DNA of 64,000 bases from Alphaproteobacteria bacterium (GTDB taxonomy: Bacteria > Pseudomonadota > Alphaproteobacteria > Rhodobacterales > Rhodobacteraceae). Below, piece after piece: positions 47,244 to 56,604 of this stretch. A program made the translations under genes and the position numbers. Position 1 is the first letter of the stretch. Every line of letters begins with the position of its first letter. The notes beneath the pieces were generated by a model. That model ran no database searches. It worked only from the letters and a program-made list of their open reading frames with translations, and was not told the origin of the DNA. The stretch lies in the NCBI GenBank assembly GCA_030425395.1, contig JAUIAS010000009.1, positions 1 through 64,000 on the forward strand, read 5' to 3'.

Positions 47244-47253
47244 CTGCACTGCA
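47244..47253 (+). promoter_or_regulatory. Imperfect PhaR half-site before phaR
   Basis: CTGCACTGCA matches 10 of 11 bases of CTGC-N3-GCAG, with GCAT in place of GCAG. It lies 23 bp upstream of the phaR ATG. It may mediate autoregulation, but I would not call it without experiment. Confidence 0.4.
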
Positions 47254-47275
47254 TCATGTCCGGGGAGGTTTAGAC

Positions 47276-47833
47276 ATGGCCGATACTGACAAGCCCCTGT
47301 TGATCAAGCGTTACGCCAGCCGCAGGCTCTATAACACAGAGACAAGCGATTACGTGACACTCGAGGATATCGCGGGCTTTATTCGCGAAGGCCGTGAGGT
47401 CAAGATCGTTGATCTTAAATCCGGCGATGACCTGACCCGCCAATATCTTCTCCAGATCATTGCCGAACACGAAAGCCGGGGCGAAAATGTCCTGCCCGTG
47501 AACGTGCTGAACGATCTGGTCCGAAGTTACATGATCCCCGGTGGCGGTGTAATGCCCCAGTTTCTGCAATCGTCGTTCGACATGCTGCGCGAAAGCCAAT
47601 CCAAGATGGTGTCGAACATGAACGCCATCAATCCTATGATGGCGCAAATGCCCGGTTTTGAAGCAATCAAAGCCCAGCAAGAGGCGTTCATGAAGGCAAT
47701 GACCGGCGGCATTTCGCAATCCTGGTCGGCCCCGTCCCGCGAAGAAGGCAAGGAAGAAAACGCGCCCGAGGATCTTGAGGAAATCAAGAAACAGCTCGCC
47801 GATCTGCAAAGCAAGCTTTCCAAGCTCAGCTAA
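47276..47833 (+). CDS. phaR: PHA synthesis repressor PhaR
   Basis: A 185-residue repressor that binds both PHA granules and DNA. The N-terminal domain is typical: IKRYASRRLYNTETSDYVTLEDI and the segment DDLTRQYLLQIIAEHESRG, then LPVNVLNDLVRSY. The C-terminal Met/Gln-rich part and coiled helix may bind the granule. The ATG at 47276 gives the family length. It probably controls phaP and phaC via the operators above. Confidence 0.95.
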   Translation: MADTDKPLLIKRYASRRLYNTETSDYVTLEDIAGFIREGREVKIVDLKSGDDLTRQYLLQIIAEHESRGENVLPVNVLNDLVRSYMIPGGGVMPQFLQSSFDMLRESQSKMVSNMNAINPMMAQMPGFEAIKAQQEAFMKAMTGGISQSWSAPSREEGKEENAPEDLEEIKKQLADLQSKLSKLS

Positions 47834-47852
47834 CGGAAAACCTGTCTTGGCG

Positions 47853-48779
47853 TCATGTCTGGCCGCTGGTGTCCTCGGGGTAGGGGACCGGCGTGCGCAG
47901 ACGGGGCTCTTGCAGCCAGTCAAAGTAAAGCGCCCTCAGCCGCGTCGCCACCGGCCCGGCAACCCCGTTGGAAAAGCTGCGCGTGTCGATCTGCGCCACC
48001 GGGATCACCCCGCCACCCGACGACGACAGGAACACTTCGTCCGCCTCTGACACTTCATCCAGCGGCAGCGCCCGCGTTTCAACGGCAAGGCCCTCTGAAC
48101 GCGCCATGTCGATCACCGTCTGCCGGGTGATCCCGTGCAATACACCGTCTTCCGGCGTGATCAGGGTGCCGCCGCGCACCGAGAATACGTTGAACCCCGG
48201 CCCTTCGGTTACGTTACCTGAGTGATCCAGCAGCATTACGGTTTCGAACCCGTGATCCTTGGCCTCGAACAAGCCCGAGGTGAAATCACCCCAATGGTAG
48301 TTTTTGACCCTTGGATTCACGCTGTCCTTGGGGATGCGCCGCACCGACTTTGCGACCCATACGCTTGTTCCGCGGTCCGCCGCATCCGGTTTGACAATAT
48401 GAACATAAGGGACGCACCACGCGAAAAAGTGGTTTTCGCAATCGCGCGGGTCACGGCTTCCGGGGACCGGATTACGGCCCCGCGCGGCAACCATGGCGAC
48501 ATAGGAATTTCGCAGGCCAGAGGCCGCGACCATATCGCCAAGCGCGGCCTTGATCGCCTCCGCGTCCATGCCGATCTCCATTCTCTGTGCTGCGACCGAT
48601 GCCAGAAACCGCGTCAGATACTCCTCAAGCCGGAAGAAGGCACCGTTCCAGACGGGCACCACGTCATAGGCGATATCGCTATGGGTTACGCCCCAATCGG
48701 TTACCGGAATGGCGGCTTGCGATACCGGGATGATGCGCCCGCCCATCCACGCGGCCCCGTTATTCAGATCCTGTGTCAT
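47853..48779 (-). CDS. Class IV aminotransferase
   Basis: A 308-residue fold-type IV PLP enzyme of the D-amino acid/branched-chain aminotransferase group. The PLP Lys is probably in PRVKNYHWGDF, with EGPGFNVFSV for the Glu/N1 contact and GITRQTVIDMA for the phosphate loop. The N-terminus starts MTQDLNNG at the ATG 48779. Substrate class (BCAT, DAAT or ADCL) is not settled by motifs. Confidence 0.87.
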   Translation of the reverse strand: MTQDLNNGAAWMGGRIIPVSQAAIPVTDWGVTHSDIAYDVVPVWNGAFFRLEEYLTRFLASVAAQRMEIGMDAEAIKAALGDMVAASGLRNSYVAMVAARGRNPVPGSRDPRDCENHFFAWCVPYVHIVKPDAADRGTSVWVAKSVRRIPKDSVNPRVKNYHWGDFTSGLFEAKDHGFETVMLLDHSGNVTEGPGFNVFSVRGGTLITPEDGVLHGITRQTVIDMARSEGLAVETRALPLDEVSEADEVFLSSSGGGVIPVAQIDTRSFSNGVAGPVATRLRALYFDWLQEPRLRTPVPYPEDTSGQT

Positions 48780-48849
48780 GGCCCCAAGGTGCCGCGCGGT
48801 GGCGGGTCTGGCAAGGGGGCAGGGGGCCAAGGGATATAAGAAGGATGGG

Positions 48850-50154
48850 CTAGATCCCCAGCCTGTCGCGCAGCGCGTACCAGGTCATCGCCAGCACCAG
48901 CAGCGGAGACCGCAGCGCCGCGCCCCCCGGGAATGCCGAGGCAGGCACGGCGGCCATCGTATCAAACCCGTCCCCGTCCCCCTGAACCGCACGCGCCATC
49001 AACAGCCCTGCATGGGTGGCGGTGCCCACGCCGTGACCGGAATACCCCGAAGCCGACAGCACGTTGCGCCCGATCCGCGACAGATAGGGCATTCGCCGCA
49101 GCGTGATGGCCAGCGTGCCGCCCCAGGCATAGTCAATTTCGACATCACGCAGGTGCGGAAAGACTTGCGTCATCGGCTTGCGCACAACCGCTGCGATATC
49201 TTCGGGAAACCGATAGCCATAGCTTTCCCCGCCGCCAAACAGCAATCGCCCATCCGGGCTGAGCCGAAAGTAGTTGACCACGAAACGGTCATCGGCCACC
49301 GCTACATCCCGGGCCAGAACCCGTGTCACCTCTTTGCCCAAGGGGCGCGTTGCCACGATGAAGTTGTTGATCGGCATGACCCGCGCCGCCACCTGCCGGT
49401 TCAACCCGCCGAGATAGCCGTTGCAGGCAAGGATCAGGTGTTCGGCAATAACCACACCGCGCGCGGTGCGCACCCGCACAGGCGCGCCCTCTTCAATGGC
49501 GTCGACACGGGCCCCCTCGCAAATCTCTGCACCCGCCGCCTCTGCGGCACGGGCCAATCCCAGCGCATAGTTCAAAGGATGCAGATGACCTGCCCCCATA
49601 TCAAGAATGCCGCCCCGATACCCCGGTGAAGGGCAGACCGCCTGACAGGCGTCCCTGTCCAATGTCTCGATCGCGTCATAGCCATAGCGTGCCTGCAACA
49701 GCCCGGCATAGTCGTGCAGATCCGCAACATCCTTGTCCCGCGATGCGGTCCATGCCACGCCGGGTTTGAGATCACAGGCAATGTCATGGCTGCTCACAAG
49801 GTCCCGTACCAGCGCCTTGGCCTCTTCGCCCATCTCCCACAGCCGATCAGCCTGCCCGCGCCCCAGCCATTTTTCCAGCACATCCTGCGTCTGGCGTTGC
49901 CCGCTGCCCAATTGGCCGCCGTTACGACCCGACGCGCCAAAGCCCACGCGCTGCGCCTCGAGCACGATCACCCGCCGCCCTGCCTGCGCCAGATGCAACG
50001 CGGCACTCAGCCCGGTGTATCCGGCCCCGACAATACAGACATCCGTGCGCCGTTCGCCATCCAGCGCCGGTCGCATCGGTGCCGGTTTGGCGGTCGCCGC
50101 ATACCAGCTTGACGGGTATTGCCCCGCGCGGTCATTGGCATCCAGAAGGTTCAT
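48850..50154 (-). CDS. PuuB-like FAD-dependent oxidoreductase
   Basis: A 434-residue DAO-family flavoenzyme. The FAD motif is CIVGAGYTGLSAALHLA (about residues 40-56), then GASGRNGGQLGSGQRQ, typical of gamma-glutamylputrescine oxidase. The C-terminal ASGYSGHGVGTATHAG motif closes the FAD site. Family reactions oxidise an amine carbon to aldehyde. It ends a same-strand string with two GS-like ligases, which suggests it acts on glutamylated amines. Confidence 0.87.
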   Translation of the reverse strand: MNLLDANDRAGQYPSSWYAATAKPAPMRPALDGERRTDVCIVGAGYTGLSAALHLAQAGRRVIVLEAQRVGFGASGRNGGQLGSGQRQTQDVLEKWLGRGQADRLWEMGEEAKALVRDLVSSHDIACDLKPGVAWTASRDKDVADLHDYAGLLQARYGYDAIETLDRDACQAVCPSPGYRGGILDMGAGHLHPLNYALGLARAAEAAGAEICEGARVDAIEEGAPVRVRTARGVVIAEHLILACNGYLGGLNRQVAARVMPINNFIVATRPLGKEVTRVLARDVAVADDRFVVNYFRLSPDGRLLFGGGESYGYRFPEDIAAVVRKPMTQVFPHLRDVEIDYAWGGTLAITLRRMPYLSRIGRNVLSASGYSGHGVGTATHAGLLMARAVQGDGDGFDTMAAVPASAFPGGAALRSPLLVLAMTWYALRDRLGI

Positions 50155-50197
50155 GCGCGCCCCTTGAGGTCACAGGCCCCATTTCAGGCCCCGCCCC

Positions 50198-50223
50198 CTG
50201 TTTCTTTCTCGTTTCAAATACCC
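50198..50223 (-). repeat. Intergenic repeat, copy B
   Basis: On the minus strand it reads GGGTATTTGAAACGAGAAAG and continues AAACAG, matching copy A at 17381-17407. It lies in the gap after the GS-like gene, read in the same direction as that gene. Confidence 0.82.
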
Positions 50224-50247
50224 AAAATCCCGAACGGTGCCGCCCGC

Positions 50248-51615
50248 TCAGACGTTCAACAGAAGGTGTTCGCGTTCCCACGGAGAAATCACCTGCAGGA
50301 ATTCCTCGTATTCTGTGCGTTTGACGATGGAATAGACGCGCGCGAATTCCTCGCCCAGAACGCGGTGCAGGGCGGGGGATTCATCGAACCGGTCCAGTGC
50401 TTCGCCCAGCACGCGGGGAATGTCGCTTTCGCTGTCCTCATAGGCATCGCCCTTGAACTGGCGGTCAGGGCGTTCTTCTTCCATCAGGCCCAGATATCCG
50501 CAGGCCAGGCTGGCCGCGATGCCAAGATAGGGGTTGCAGTCCATACCCGCGATCCTGTTTTCGACGCGGCGGCTGGCCGGATCCGACAGGGGCACGCGGA
50601 TGCCGGTGGTGCGGTTGTCGCGCCCCCATTCCAGATTGATGGGTGCCGCGTGATCGCGCACATAACGACGATAGGAATTCACATATGGGGCCGTCACTGC
50701 CAGCGCCGCGGGCAGATGGTTCTGCAGTCCCGCGATAAAGTAGAAGAACGCATCGGTTTCCCCGCCTTGAGGACCGGAAAAGATGTTTTTTCCGGTGTCA
50801 ATGTCCAGAACAGAATGGTGGATGTGCATCGCGCTGCCGGGTTCGTTGGCAATGGGTTTGGCCATGAAGGTGGCGAAACAATTATGGCGCAGCGCGGCCT
50901 CACGGATCAGACGCTTGAAGAAAAACACCTCATCGGCAAGCTTGACCGGGTTTCCATGGCGCAGGTTGATCTCCAGCTGCCCGGCTCCGCCCTCTTGGGT
51001 AATGCCGTCGATCTCAAAGCCCTGCGCTTCGGCAAAGTCATAGATGTCGTCGATCACCGGTCCAAATTCATCAACCGCGGTCATTGAATAGGCCTGCCGC
51101 GCCGCCGCCGGGCGGCCGGAGCGGCCCATCATCGGTTCGATATCGCGGGCCGGGTCAAGATTGCGCGCCACGAGATAGAATTCCATCTCGGGGGCCACCA
51201 CGGGCTTCCAGCCCTGGTCCTCGTAGAGTTTGACCACGCGTTTGAGCACATTGCGCGGTGCATAGGGAATGGGTTCGCCGGTGCGGTCAAAGGCGTCGTG
51301 GATTACCTGAAGCGTCCAGTCCCCCGTCCATGGTGCGGCGCTCGCGGTGGACATATCGGGGCGCAGGGTCATGTCGCGTTCGATAAATCCCTCTTCGCCC
51401 GCCGCCTCGCCCCAGTCGCCGGTAATGGTCTGGAAAAAGATGCTATCGGGCAGGTGAAAATAGGGCTGCCTCGCGAATTTCGATGCGGGCACCGCCTTGC
51501 CGCGTGCGATGCCGGGCAGGTCCGAGATGATGCATTCGACCTCGTCCAGCCGTCGCCCCTCCAGATAGGCCCTGGCCGCGTCGGGCAATGTGCTGAGCCA
51601 ATCCTGATTTGACAT
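50248..51615 (-). CDS. GS-like gamma-glutamyl ligase (PuuA-type)
   Basis: A 455-residue glutamine synthetase-superfamily protein. The ATP/Mg motif PEMEFYLV and GQLEINLRHG match GS-III/PuuA-like enzymes, as does FMAKPIANEPGSAMHIH. Glu residues in EFYL and EINL bind metals. The family ligates glutamate to an amine. One base overlaps the GATase stop. Its preferred amine is not readable. Confidence 0.87.
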   Translation of the reverse strand: MSNQDWLSTLPDAARAYLEGRRLDEVECIISDLPGIARGKAVPASKFARQPYFHLPDSIFFQTITGDWGEAAGEEGFIERDMTLRPDMSTASAAPWTGDWTLQVIHDAFDRTGEPIPYAPRNVLKRVVKLYEDQGWKPVVAPEMEFYLVARNLDPARDIEPMMGRSGRPAAARQAYSMTAVDEFGPVIDDIYDFAEAQGFEIDGITQEGGAGQLEINLRHGNPVKLADEVFFFKRLIREAALRHNCFATFMAKPIANEPGSAMHIHHSVLDIDTGKNIFSGPQGGETDAFFYFIAGLQNHLPAALAVTAPYVNSYRRYVRDHAAPINLEWGRDNRTTGIRVPLSDPASRRVENRIAGMDCNPYLGIAASLACGYLGLMEEERPDRQFKGDAYEDSESDIPRVLGEALDRFDESPALHRVLGEEFARVYSIVKRTEYEEFLQVISPWEREHLLLNV

Positions 51616-52295
51616 TATGTCCTCGCTTTGCGGAAAAATTCCGCCATGTGTGCCGCCATGGCCGCATTGGCCACTGGCCGGTCCAGATCGTTGCGGGCCT
51701 TGTCCAGAAGCTCTGGCGGGGTGATGGCGCCGCCGCGCTCTGCGATCAGGCCGGCGATGAAATCGGCATCAAACTCGGGGTGGGGCTGCACCGTCCAGAT
51801 GTGATCGCCATAAGCCAGTATCGCGTTCTCGCAATGGGGGGACGATCCCAAAACGCGGGCACCTTCGGGACGGGTGACGACCTGATCCTGATGCCATGCA
51901 TTCAGGGCCAGAGGCCCGTTGGGCGTATCATAGACTGTGCGTCCCACGGCCCAGCCTCCGGCGAATTTCTCGACCTTGCCGCCAAGAGCCTGCGCAATGA
52001 TCTGATGCCCGAAACACACGCCAATCAAGGGCAGGCGGGCCGCGTCGATGGCGCGGATCAACTCTTCGAGCGGGGCGATCCAGGGGTGATCCTCATACGC
52101 CCCGTGTCGCGATCCGGTTATCAACCAGCCTTGCGCCGCGTCAGGGCCGTCCGGGAACACGCCGTCCACCACGGAAAAGATGTCAAAGGTAAACCCGTTG
52201 CCGCCCAGAAGCTGTTGAAACAGGTTCCCATAATCGCCCACGCGGTCGCGCAGCCCGTCAGGAGAATGGCCGGTTTGAAGAATTCCGATGTGCAT
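51615..52295 (-). CDS. Class I glutamine amidotransferase
   Basis: A 226-residue class I GATase-like protein. The nucleophile Cys is in GVCFGHQ, the His and Glu in the C-terminal VQPHPEF. It has no synthetase domain fused. Within this cluster it may act as gamma-glutamyl hydrolase (PuuD-like) or as a glutaminase partner. The operon position between two GS-like genes favours hydrolysis of a gamma-glutamyl intermediate; this is inferred. Confidence 0.85.
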   Translation of the reverse strand: MHIGILQTGHSPDGLRDRVGDYGNLFQQLLGGNGFTFDIFSVVDGVFPDGPDAAQGWLITGSRHGAYEDHPWIAPLEELIRAIDAARLPLIGVCFGHQIIAQALGGKVEKFAGGWAVGRTVYDTPNGPLALNAWHQDQVVTRPEGARVLGSSPHCENAILAYGDHIWTVQPHPEFDADFIAGLIAERGGAITPPELLDKARNDLDRPVANAAMAAHMAEFFRKART

Positions 52296-52354
52296 GATTC
52301 ACCGTTAATCGTGATAGTGCCAGATTGCGGCGCACGCGCGCCGCCTGCAAGGGG

Positions 52355-53689
52355 TCAGACCGTATCGAGATAGATTTCCACCTGCTCGGTCGGGGTCAGT
52401 TCCTGCATGTCCCGGAATTCCTGCCGCTTGGTCAGGACAAGGTTACGGATCAGGTCCGGGGCAAAGATCCGGGCCACCTCGGGCGATGCTTCGAAGGCAT
52501 CAATCGCGGTTTTCCAGTCTTGCGGGATACGCGGCGCATCCAGCTTGTAGGCATTTCCTGTGATTGGCGCGATGGGCTCCTCTCCGTCCTCGATTCCGTT
52601 GAGAGCGGCACCAAGGATGGCCGCGATGGTCAGGAATGGGTTCACGTCGCCGCCCGCAACGCGATGTTCGATCCGACGTGCCGCCGCGCTTCCCGATGGG
52701 ATGCGCAGGGCTGCGGTGCGGTTTTCGTAACCCCAGCAAATTGCCGTGGGCGCATGGGCCCCCGGCACCATCCGGTCATAGCTGTTGAGATGCGGCGCAA
52801 ACACCAGCGTTGATCCCGCCATCGCCTTGAGGCATCCCGCAACCGCATGGCGCAAGGTATCGCTGCCGCGTTCCGTGCCATCGTCAAAGATGTTCTGGCC
52901 GTCCCGGTCCAGAACCGAAAAATGCATGTGCAAGCCGGAGCCCGAGTAATCTTCATAGGGTTTTGCCATGAACGACGCGGCAAACCCGTGTTTGCGCGCC
53001 AGCCCCTTGACCAACATCTTGAACAACCACGCATCGTCCGCTGCGCGCAGGGCATCGTCCTGATGCATCAGGTTGATCTCGAACTGTCCCAGACCGGCTT
53101 CGGAAATTGCGGTGTCTGCGGGAATGTCCATTTCTTCGCAGGCATCGTAGAGATCGGTAAAGAACCGGTCCCATTGATCCAGTGCGCGCAACGACAGGAT
53201 TTCGCCTGCCTGTCGGCGCTTGCCCGACCGGGGCGATATCGGCACCTGAAGCTGTCGCCCGGAATCGTCGATCAGGAAAAACTCAAGCTCGACCGCAACC
53301 ACGGGGGTCAGGCCGCGCGCGGCATACCGATCCACAACGGCGCGCAGCGCATGACGCGGATCTCCGTCATAGGGCCGCCCGTCTTCGTGAAACATCCAGA
53401 TTGGCAACAACCCGGTTGGTGTATCGAGCCAAGGCATCGGCATGAATCCACGTTCGGTGGGTTTGAGAACCCCGTCGCGGTCGCCGCTATCAAGGACAAG
53501 CGGACTGTCTTCGATATCCTCGCCCCAGATATCAAGGTTGAGAACGGACATGGGAAAGCGGGTGCCTTCCTTGGTCACCCGTTCGGCAAATCTGGCGGGG
53601 ATCCGCTTGCCGCGGGGTTGTCCGTTCAAATCCGATGCCGCGACACGAAAGGTGCGCACGCGAGGGTTTTTCCTGAGCCAGTTGTTCAT
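52355..53689 (-). CDS. GS-like gamma-glutamyl ligase (second copy)
   Basis: A 444-residue glutamine synthetase-superfamily protein, clearly a different paralogue from the one at 50248. Key motifs: VAVELEFFLIDDSG, LGQFEINLMHQDD, FMAKPYEDYSGSGLHMHFS and CWGYENRTAALRIPSG. The ATG at 53689 gives MNNWLRKNPRVRTF. Two such ligases in tandem suggests two amine substrates or heteromeric function. Confidence 0.85.
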   Translation of the reverse strand: MNNWLRKNPRVRTFRVAASDLNGQPRGKRIPARFAERVTKEGTRFPMSVLNLDIWGEDIEDSPLVLDSGDRDGVLKPTERGFMPMPWLDTPTGLLPIWMFHEDGRPYDGDPRHALRAVVDRYAARGLTPVVAVELEFFLIDDSGRQLQVPISPRSGKRRQAGEILSLRALDQWDRFFTDLYDACEEMDIPADTAISEAGLGQFEINLMHQDDALRAADDAWLFKMLVKGLARKHGFAASFMAKPYEDYSGSGLHMHFSVLDRDGQNIFDDGTERGSDTLRHAVAGCLKAMAGSTLVFAPHLNSYDRMVPGAHAPTAICWGYENRTAALRIPSGSAAARRIEHRVAGGDVNPFLTIAAILGAALNGIEDGEEPIAPITGNAYKLDAPRIPQDWKTAIDAFEASPEVARIFAPDLIRNLVLTKRQEFRDMQELTPTEQVEIYLDTV

Positions 53690-53765
53690 GTCTTCACCTG
53701 TCGGGGCCGATCCCGAATGCGGGCAATGATCGCGGGGCGTGTCCCGCATCGGCCGTGTGCCTTCT

Positions 53766-53842
53766 GGTCCGCTTTGCGGACCGGTGCCCGTTACGGGCCG
53801 CCAGATCCGTCGGAACGGACAATTTGATCAAAAATTTGATAT
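53766..53842. promoter_or_regulatory. Upstream region of the second GS-like gene
   Basis: A hairpin GGTCCGC/GCGGACC lies at 53766-53782. Further upstream of the gene, TTTGATCAAA (53823-53832) is a perfect 10-bp palindrome, flanked by the duplicated AATTTGAT (53821 and 53833). It is a candidate operator for the amine cluster. No regulator gene is adjacent. Confidence 0.4.
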
Positions 53843-53917
53843 CTGCCCAGATGGCCGCGTGGCAAGCAAAATCTGAGATTTTCCTCGCGGCGACCCAAAG
53901 CGGTGCTTGATTTTTGC

Positions 53918-54724
53918 TTACCTGATCAAATTTGGGCGAAACCGCATCTTGCGCCGCTGATCACGCGGCAAATGCCGGTTCAGGCGCCGGTTCACGAACC
54001 CGAAACCCGCAGTGATCACAAGGGTCAGGAGAATGAAATAAAACGCCAGTATCGGGTAGGGCACAAACGGATTGAACGTTTTGTCGGCGAAATAGCTGGC
54101 ATAATACAGCGCGTCGCCGCGTTGCTGCCACGCTGGAAACCCCGAGAAAAATACCAGTGCCGTGGCGTGGAACAGAAAGATCGCCTCGTTGGTATAGGCG
54201 GGCCAGGCCAGCCGCAGCATGGTGGGCCAGATGATGCGCCGGAACCGAGGCCAGCCGGCCATGCCATAGGCATCTGCCGCCTCGACGTCACCCTTGGGAA
54301 TAGACCGAAGCGCGCCATAGAAAATCTCGCCCGAATAGGCGGCCGTATTGAAAAACAGAACGATCAGCGCCCCGAGCCACGCAGCGGTGAACGGATCAAA
54401 GATCGGGTGCACGCTCTTGAGGCTAAGAAACAGGAAATAGGCAAAGAAGAACTGGATGAACAACGGCGAGCCGCGAAAGATAAAGATGAACCACTCTGCC
54501 GGTTTACGCAGCCACCAAGCATTCGAGGCCTTGGCCACGGCCAGCGCAGTGGCGAGGAAAAACCCGCCCGCCAGCGCCACCACCCCGAAATAAACGTTCC
54601 AGATCATCCCTGATCCGATCAGGGTAAAGTGTTCGCAAAGGGTAAAATCGCTGCGCGGCAACAGCCGTTCGCCAAAGCCCAGAGACCGAAGCCCGTAATC
54701 CTGAATGGTTTGAAGGCAACTCAT
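53918..54724 (-). CDS. Polar amino acid ABC permease (HisM-type)
   Basis: A 268-residue inner-membrane permease with about five helices and the EAA-like motif EAADAYGMAGWPRFRRIIWP (residues ~149-168). The first helices follow IWNVYFGVVALAGGFFLATAL. It overlaps the upstream permease gene by 4 bp, so they form a heterodimeric channel. Confidence 0.9.
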   Translation of the reverse strand: MSCLQTIQDYGLRSLGFGERLLPRSDFTLCEHFTLIGSGMIWNVYFGVVALAGGFFLATALAVAKASNAWWLRKPAEWFIFIFRGSPLFIQFFFAYFLFLSLKSVHPIFDPFTAAWLGALIVLFFNTAAYSGEIFYGALRSIPKGDVEAADAYGMAGWPRFRRIIWPTMLRLAWPAYTNEAIFLFHATALVFFSGFPAWQQRGDALYYASYFADKTFNPFVPYPILAFYFILLTLVITAGFGFVNRRLNRHLPRDQRRKMRFRPNLIR

Positions 54725-55605
54725 GCTGCGGCCCTCCGCTGGGCTTCGCCGCCGGTGGTGGCCTGACCGTGGCTGAGGCGGGTCATCAGCCGTTCAAGCA
54801 CCACTTCGGACACCCGTGTCATCAGCAGATAGAAGACGAGCAATGCAAAGAAATACCACATCCGCCAATCCCCGTGCGGATAATCCGAGAACCGCGCCGT
54901 CTTGGTGCCGCCCAGTTCGCGCGCCCAGTAAACGATATCTTCGATCCCGAGCAAAAACAGCAAAGGCGTGGCCTTGATCAACACCATCCAGAGGTTTGAC
55001 AGACCGGGCAGGGCATAGACCCACATCTGCGGCACAAGGATGCGCCAGAAAATCTGACCCGGGTTCAGGCCATATGCCTCTGCGGTCTCCAACTGCGCGC
55101 GTGGCACTGCCTGCATTCCGCCAAACAGAACGTTTGCCGCGAAAGCGCCGAACACGATGGCAAATGTGAGAACCGCAAGGATAAACCCATAGGTTTCATG
55201 CATCCATTGCGGATCGGTGCCCAAGGGCAGTTTGGCCGCCTGACAGACGATGAAATCGCTGCCCTGACGGATTGGCTGATCCCAGTCCGGGCACAGAACC
55301 TTGTGGCGAATGTATTCAAACGCCTGATCCAGCGCGATCACGAAGAACAGGAAAAACGCGATGTCGGGAACCCCCCGCACCACCGCAATATAGGTCTTGC
55401 CCATCAGGCTGACGGGCAGCAGGCGCGACCGCGCCGCCATCGCACCCACAAACCCGAAGGCCAGCGCCACCGGGGCCGTCACAGCCAGCAGGAACAGCAC
55501 CTTGAGGAACGACATGTAGAACGACATGTGCACCCCGGTTGTCAGAAAGCACGAAAGCCAGCGTATCTGGCCAAGCGTATCCGGGTCGGTGCAATAGGAA
55601 AACAT
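54721..55605 (-). CDS. Polar amino acid ABC permease (HisQ-type)
   Basis: A 294-residue permease. The EAA-like loop is ETAEAYGLNPGQIFWRILVP. The early transmembrane segment is FLLAVTAPVALAFGFVGAMAA. The ATG at 55605 begins MFSYCTDPDTLGQI; the longer 5' frame is read-through of the intercistronic region. A periplasmic insertion near residues 110-145 carries two Cys (LCPDWDQ and IVCQAAK). Confidence 0.9.
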   Translation of the reverse strand: MFSYCTDPDTLGQIRWLSCFLTTGVHMSFYMSFLKVLFLLAVTAPVALAFGFVGAMAARSRLLPVSLMGKTYIAVVRGVPDIAFFLFFVIALDQAFEYIRHKVLCPDWDQPIRQGSDFIVCQAAKLPLGTDPQWMHETYGFILAVLTFAIVFGAFAANVLFGGMQAVPRAQLETAEAYGLNPGQIFWRILVPQMWVYALPGLSNLWMVLIKATPLLFLLGIEDIVYWARELGGTKTARFSDYPHGDWRMWYFFALLVFYLLMTRVSEVVLERLMTRLSHGQATTGGEAQRRAAA

Positions 55606-55689
55606 GGGGGCCTGCGTGTTCGTTGCGGGGGTCGGGGGCCGTGCCGCTTGCCGTGCGTAGGTGGATGCGGGATCGGGCAGGGCCGGTAA

Positions 55690-55743
55690 CGGACCGGTGC
55701 CCGTCAGCAAGAAAACGGACCCCGGATCGGTGTCCGGGGTCCG
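55690..55743 (-). terminator. Terminator/attenuator after the binding-protein gene
   Basis: Read on the minus strand: arms CGGACCCCGGA/TCCGGGGTCCG (55716-55743) form a perfect 11-bp stem with a 6-nt loop and are followed by TTTTCTTG, a strong intrinsic terminator. It sits between the binding-protein and permease genes and should raise binding protein over permease. A 15-mer at 55690-55704 recurs at 53777-53791. Confidence 0.85.
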
Positions 55744-55754
55744 TCAGACGCCTA

Positions 55755-56489
55755 TCAGTAGGTCGCGGTGCCTTCGCCGAACCACTTGACCAGCAAGGTA
55801 TTCAGCGTGCCGTCTGCCTTCATCGAGGTGATGGCCGCGTCGAACTTGGCTTTCAGCTCGGTATCGCTTTCACGCAGACCCATGCCAACGCCGCCGCCCA
55901 GCGGCACATCGGGGCCGATAAAGACCAGCGCACCACCGGATTCATCGACCAGAGGGGCCAGATAATCGCGGTCCGCGAACACCGCGTCAGCCTCGCCGTT
56001 GCGCACGGCAGCCACGGTTTCCTCGGGCGTGGCGAATTCAACCAGCGCCGCACCGGATTCGGCGATATGGCCTGCCTGAATCGTCGCGGTTTGTGCTGCG
56101 ACAACACCGTTTTCCCAATCCGCCGCGTCAGAGGCCGCAGCATAGGCCGAGGCGGTCGGCGGGAAGTAATCCTGCGTGAAGTCAATCACTTCGTCGCGCT
56201 CTGCGGTGATCGACATGCCCGCGATGATCGTGTCATAGTTGCCGGAAACGAGGTTGGGAATGATCGAATCCCAGTCGTTCTTGACCCATTCACAGGTCAG
56301 TTCGGCACGCTTGCACAGCTCGTCGCCCAGTTCGCGTTCAAAGCCGTCAATCTCGCCCGCGTCGTTGATGAAGTTATACGGAGGGTAGGCGCCCTCGGTG
56401 CCCATGCGCACCGTCTGGCTGTGACCGGCGGCAAATGCCATGCCCGCGCTCAGCGCAAGGGCTGCAGTGGTCAAGATCAGTTTCTTCAT
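55755..56489 (-). CDS. Polar amino acid ABC binding protein
   Basis: A 244-residue periplasmic binding protein with a signal peptide (MKKLILTTAALALSAGMAFA). The mature part has the family motifs VRMGTEGAYPPYNFIN and GFERELGDELCKR, then IIAGMSITAERDEVIDFTQDY. It fits the lysine-arginine-ornithine/polar group. The ligand is unknown, though polyamines or amine derivatives are plausible from the GS-like neighbours. Confidence 0.93.
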   Translation of the reverse strand: MKKLILTTAALALSAGMAFAAGHSQTVRMGTEGAYPPYNFINDAGEIDGFERELGDELCKRAELTCEWVKNDWDSIIPNLVSGNYDTIIAGMSITAERDEVIDFTQDYFPPTASAYAAASDAADWENGVVAAQTATIQAGHIAESGAALVEFATPEETVAAVRNGEADAVFADRDYLAPLVDESGGALVFIGPDVPLGGGVGMGLRESDTELKAKFDAAITSMKADGTLNTLLVKWFGEGTATY

Positions 56490-56604
56490 AGTGATTTCCC
56501 CTTGTGAGTTTTTTTGTCGCGCATGCGCGAATGGTCGATTTTGTGGCAGTGTTCGGCATGTGGAGTGCGCCAAAAACCGCCGGTTTCAAAGGCTGTGCTT
56601 AAGG

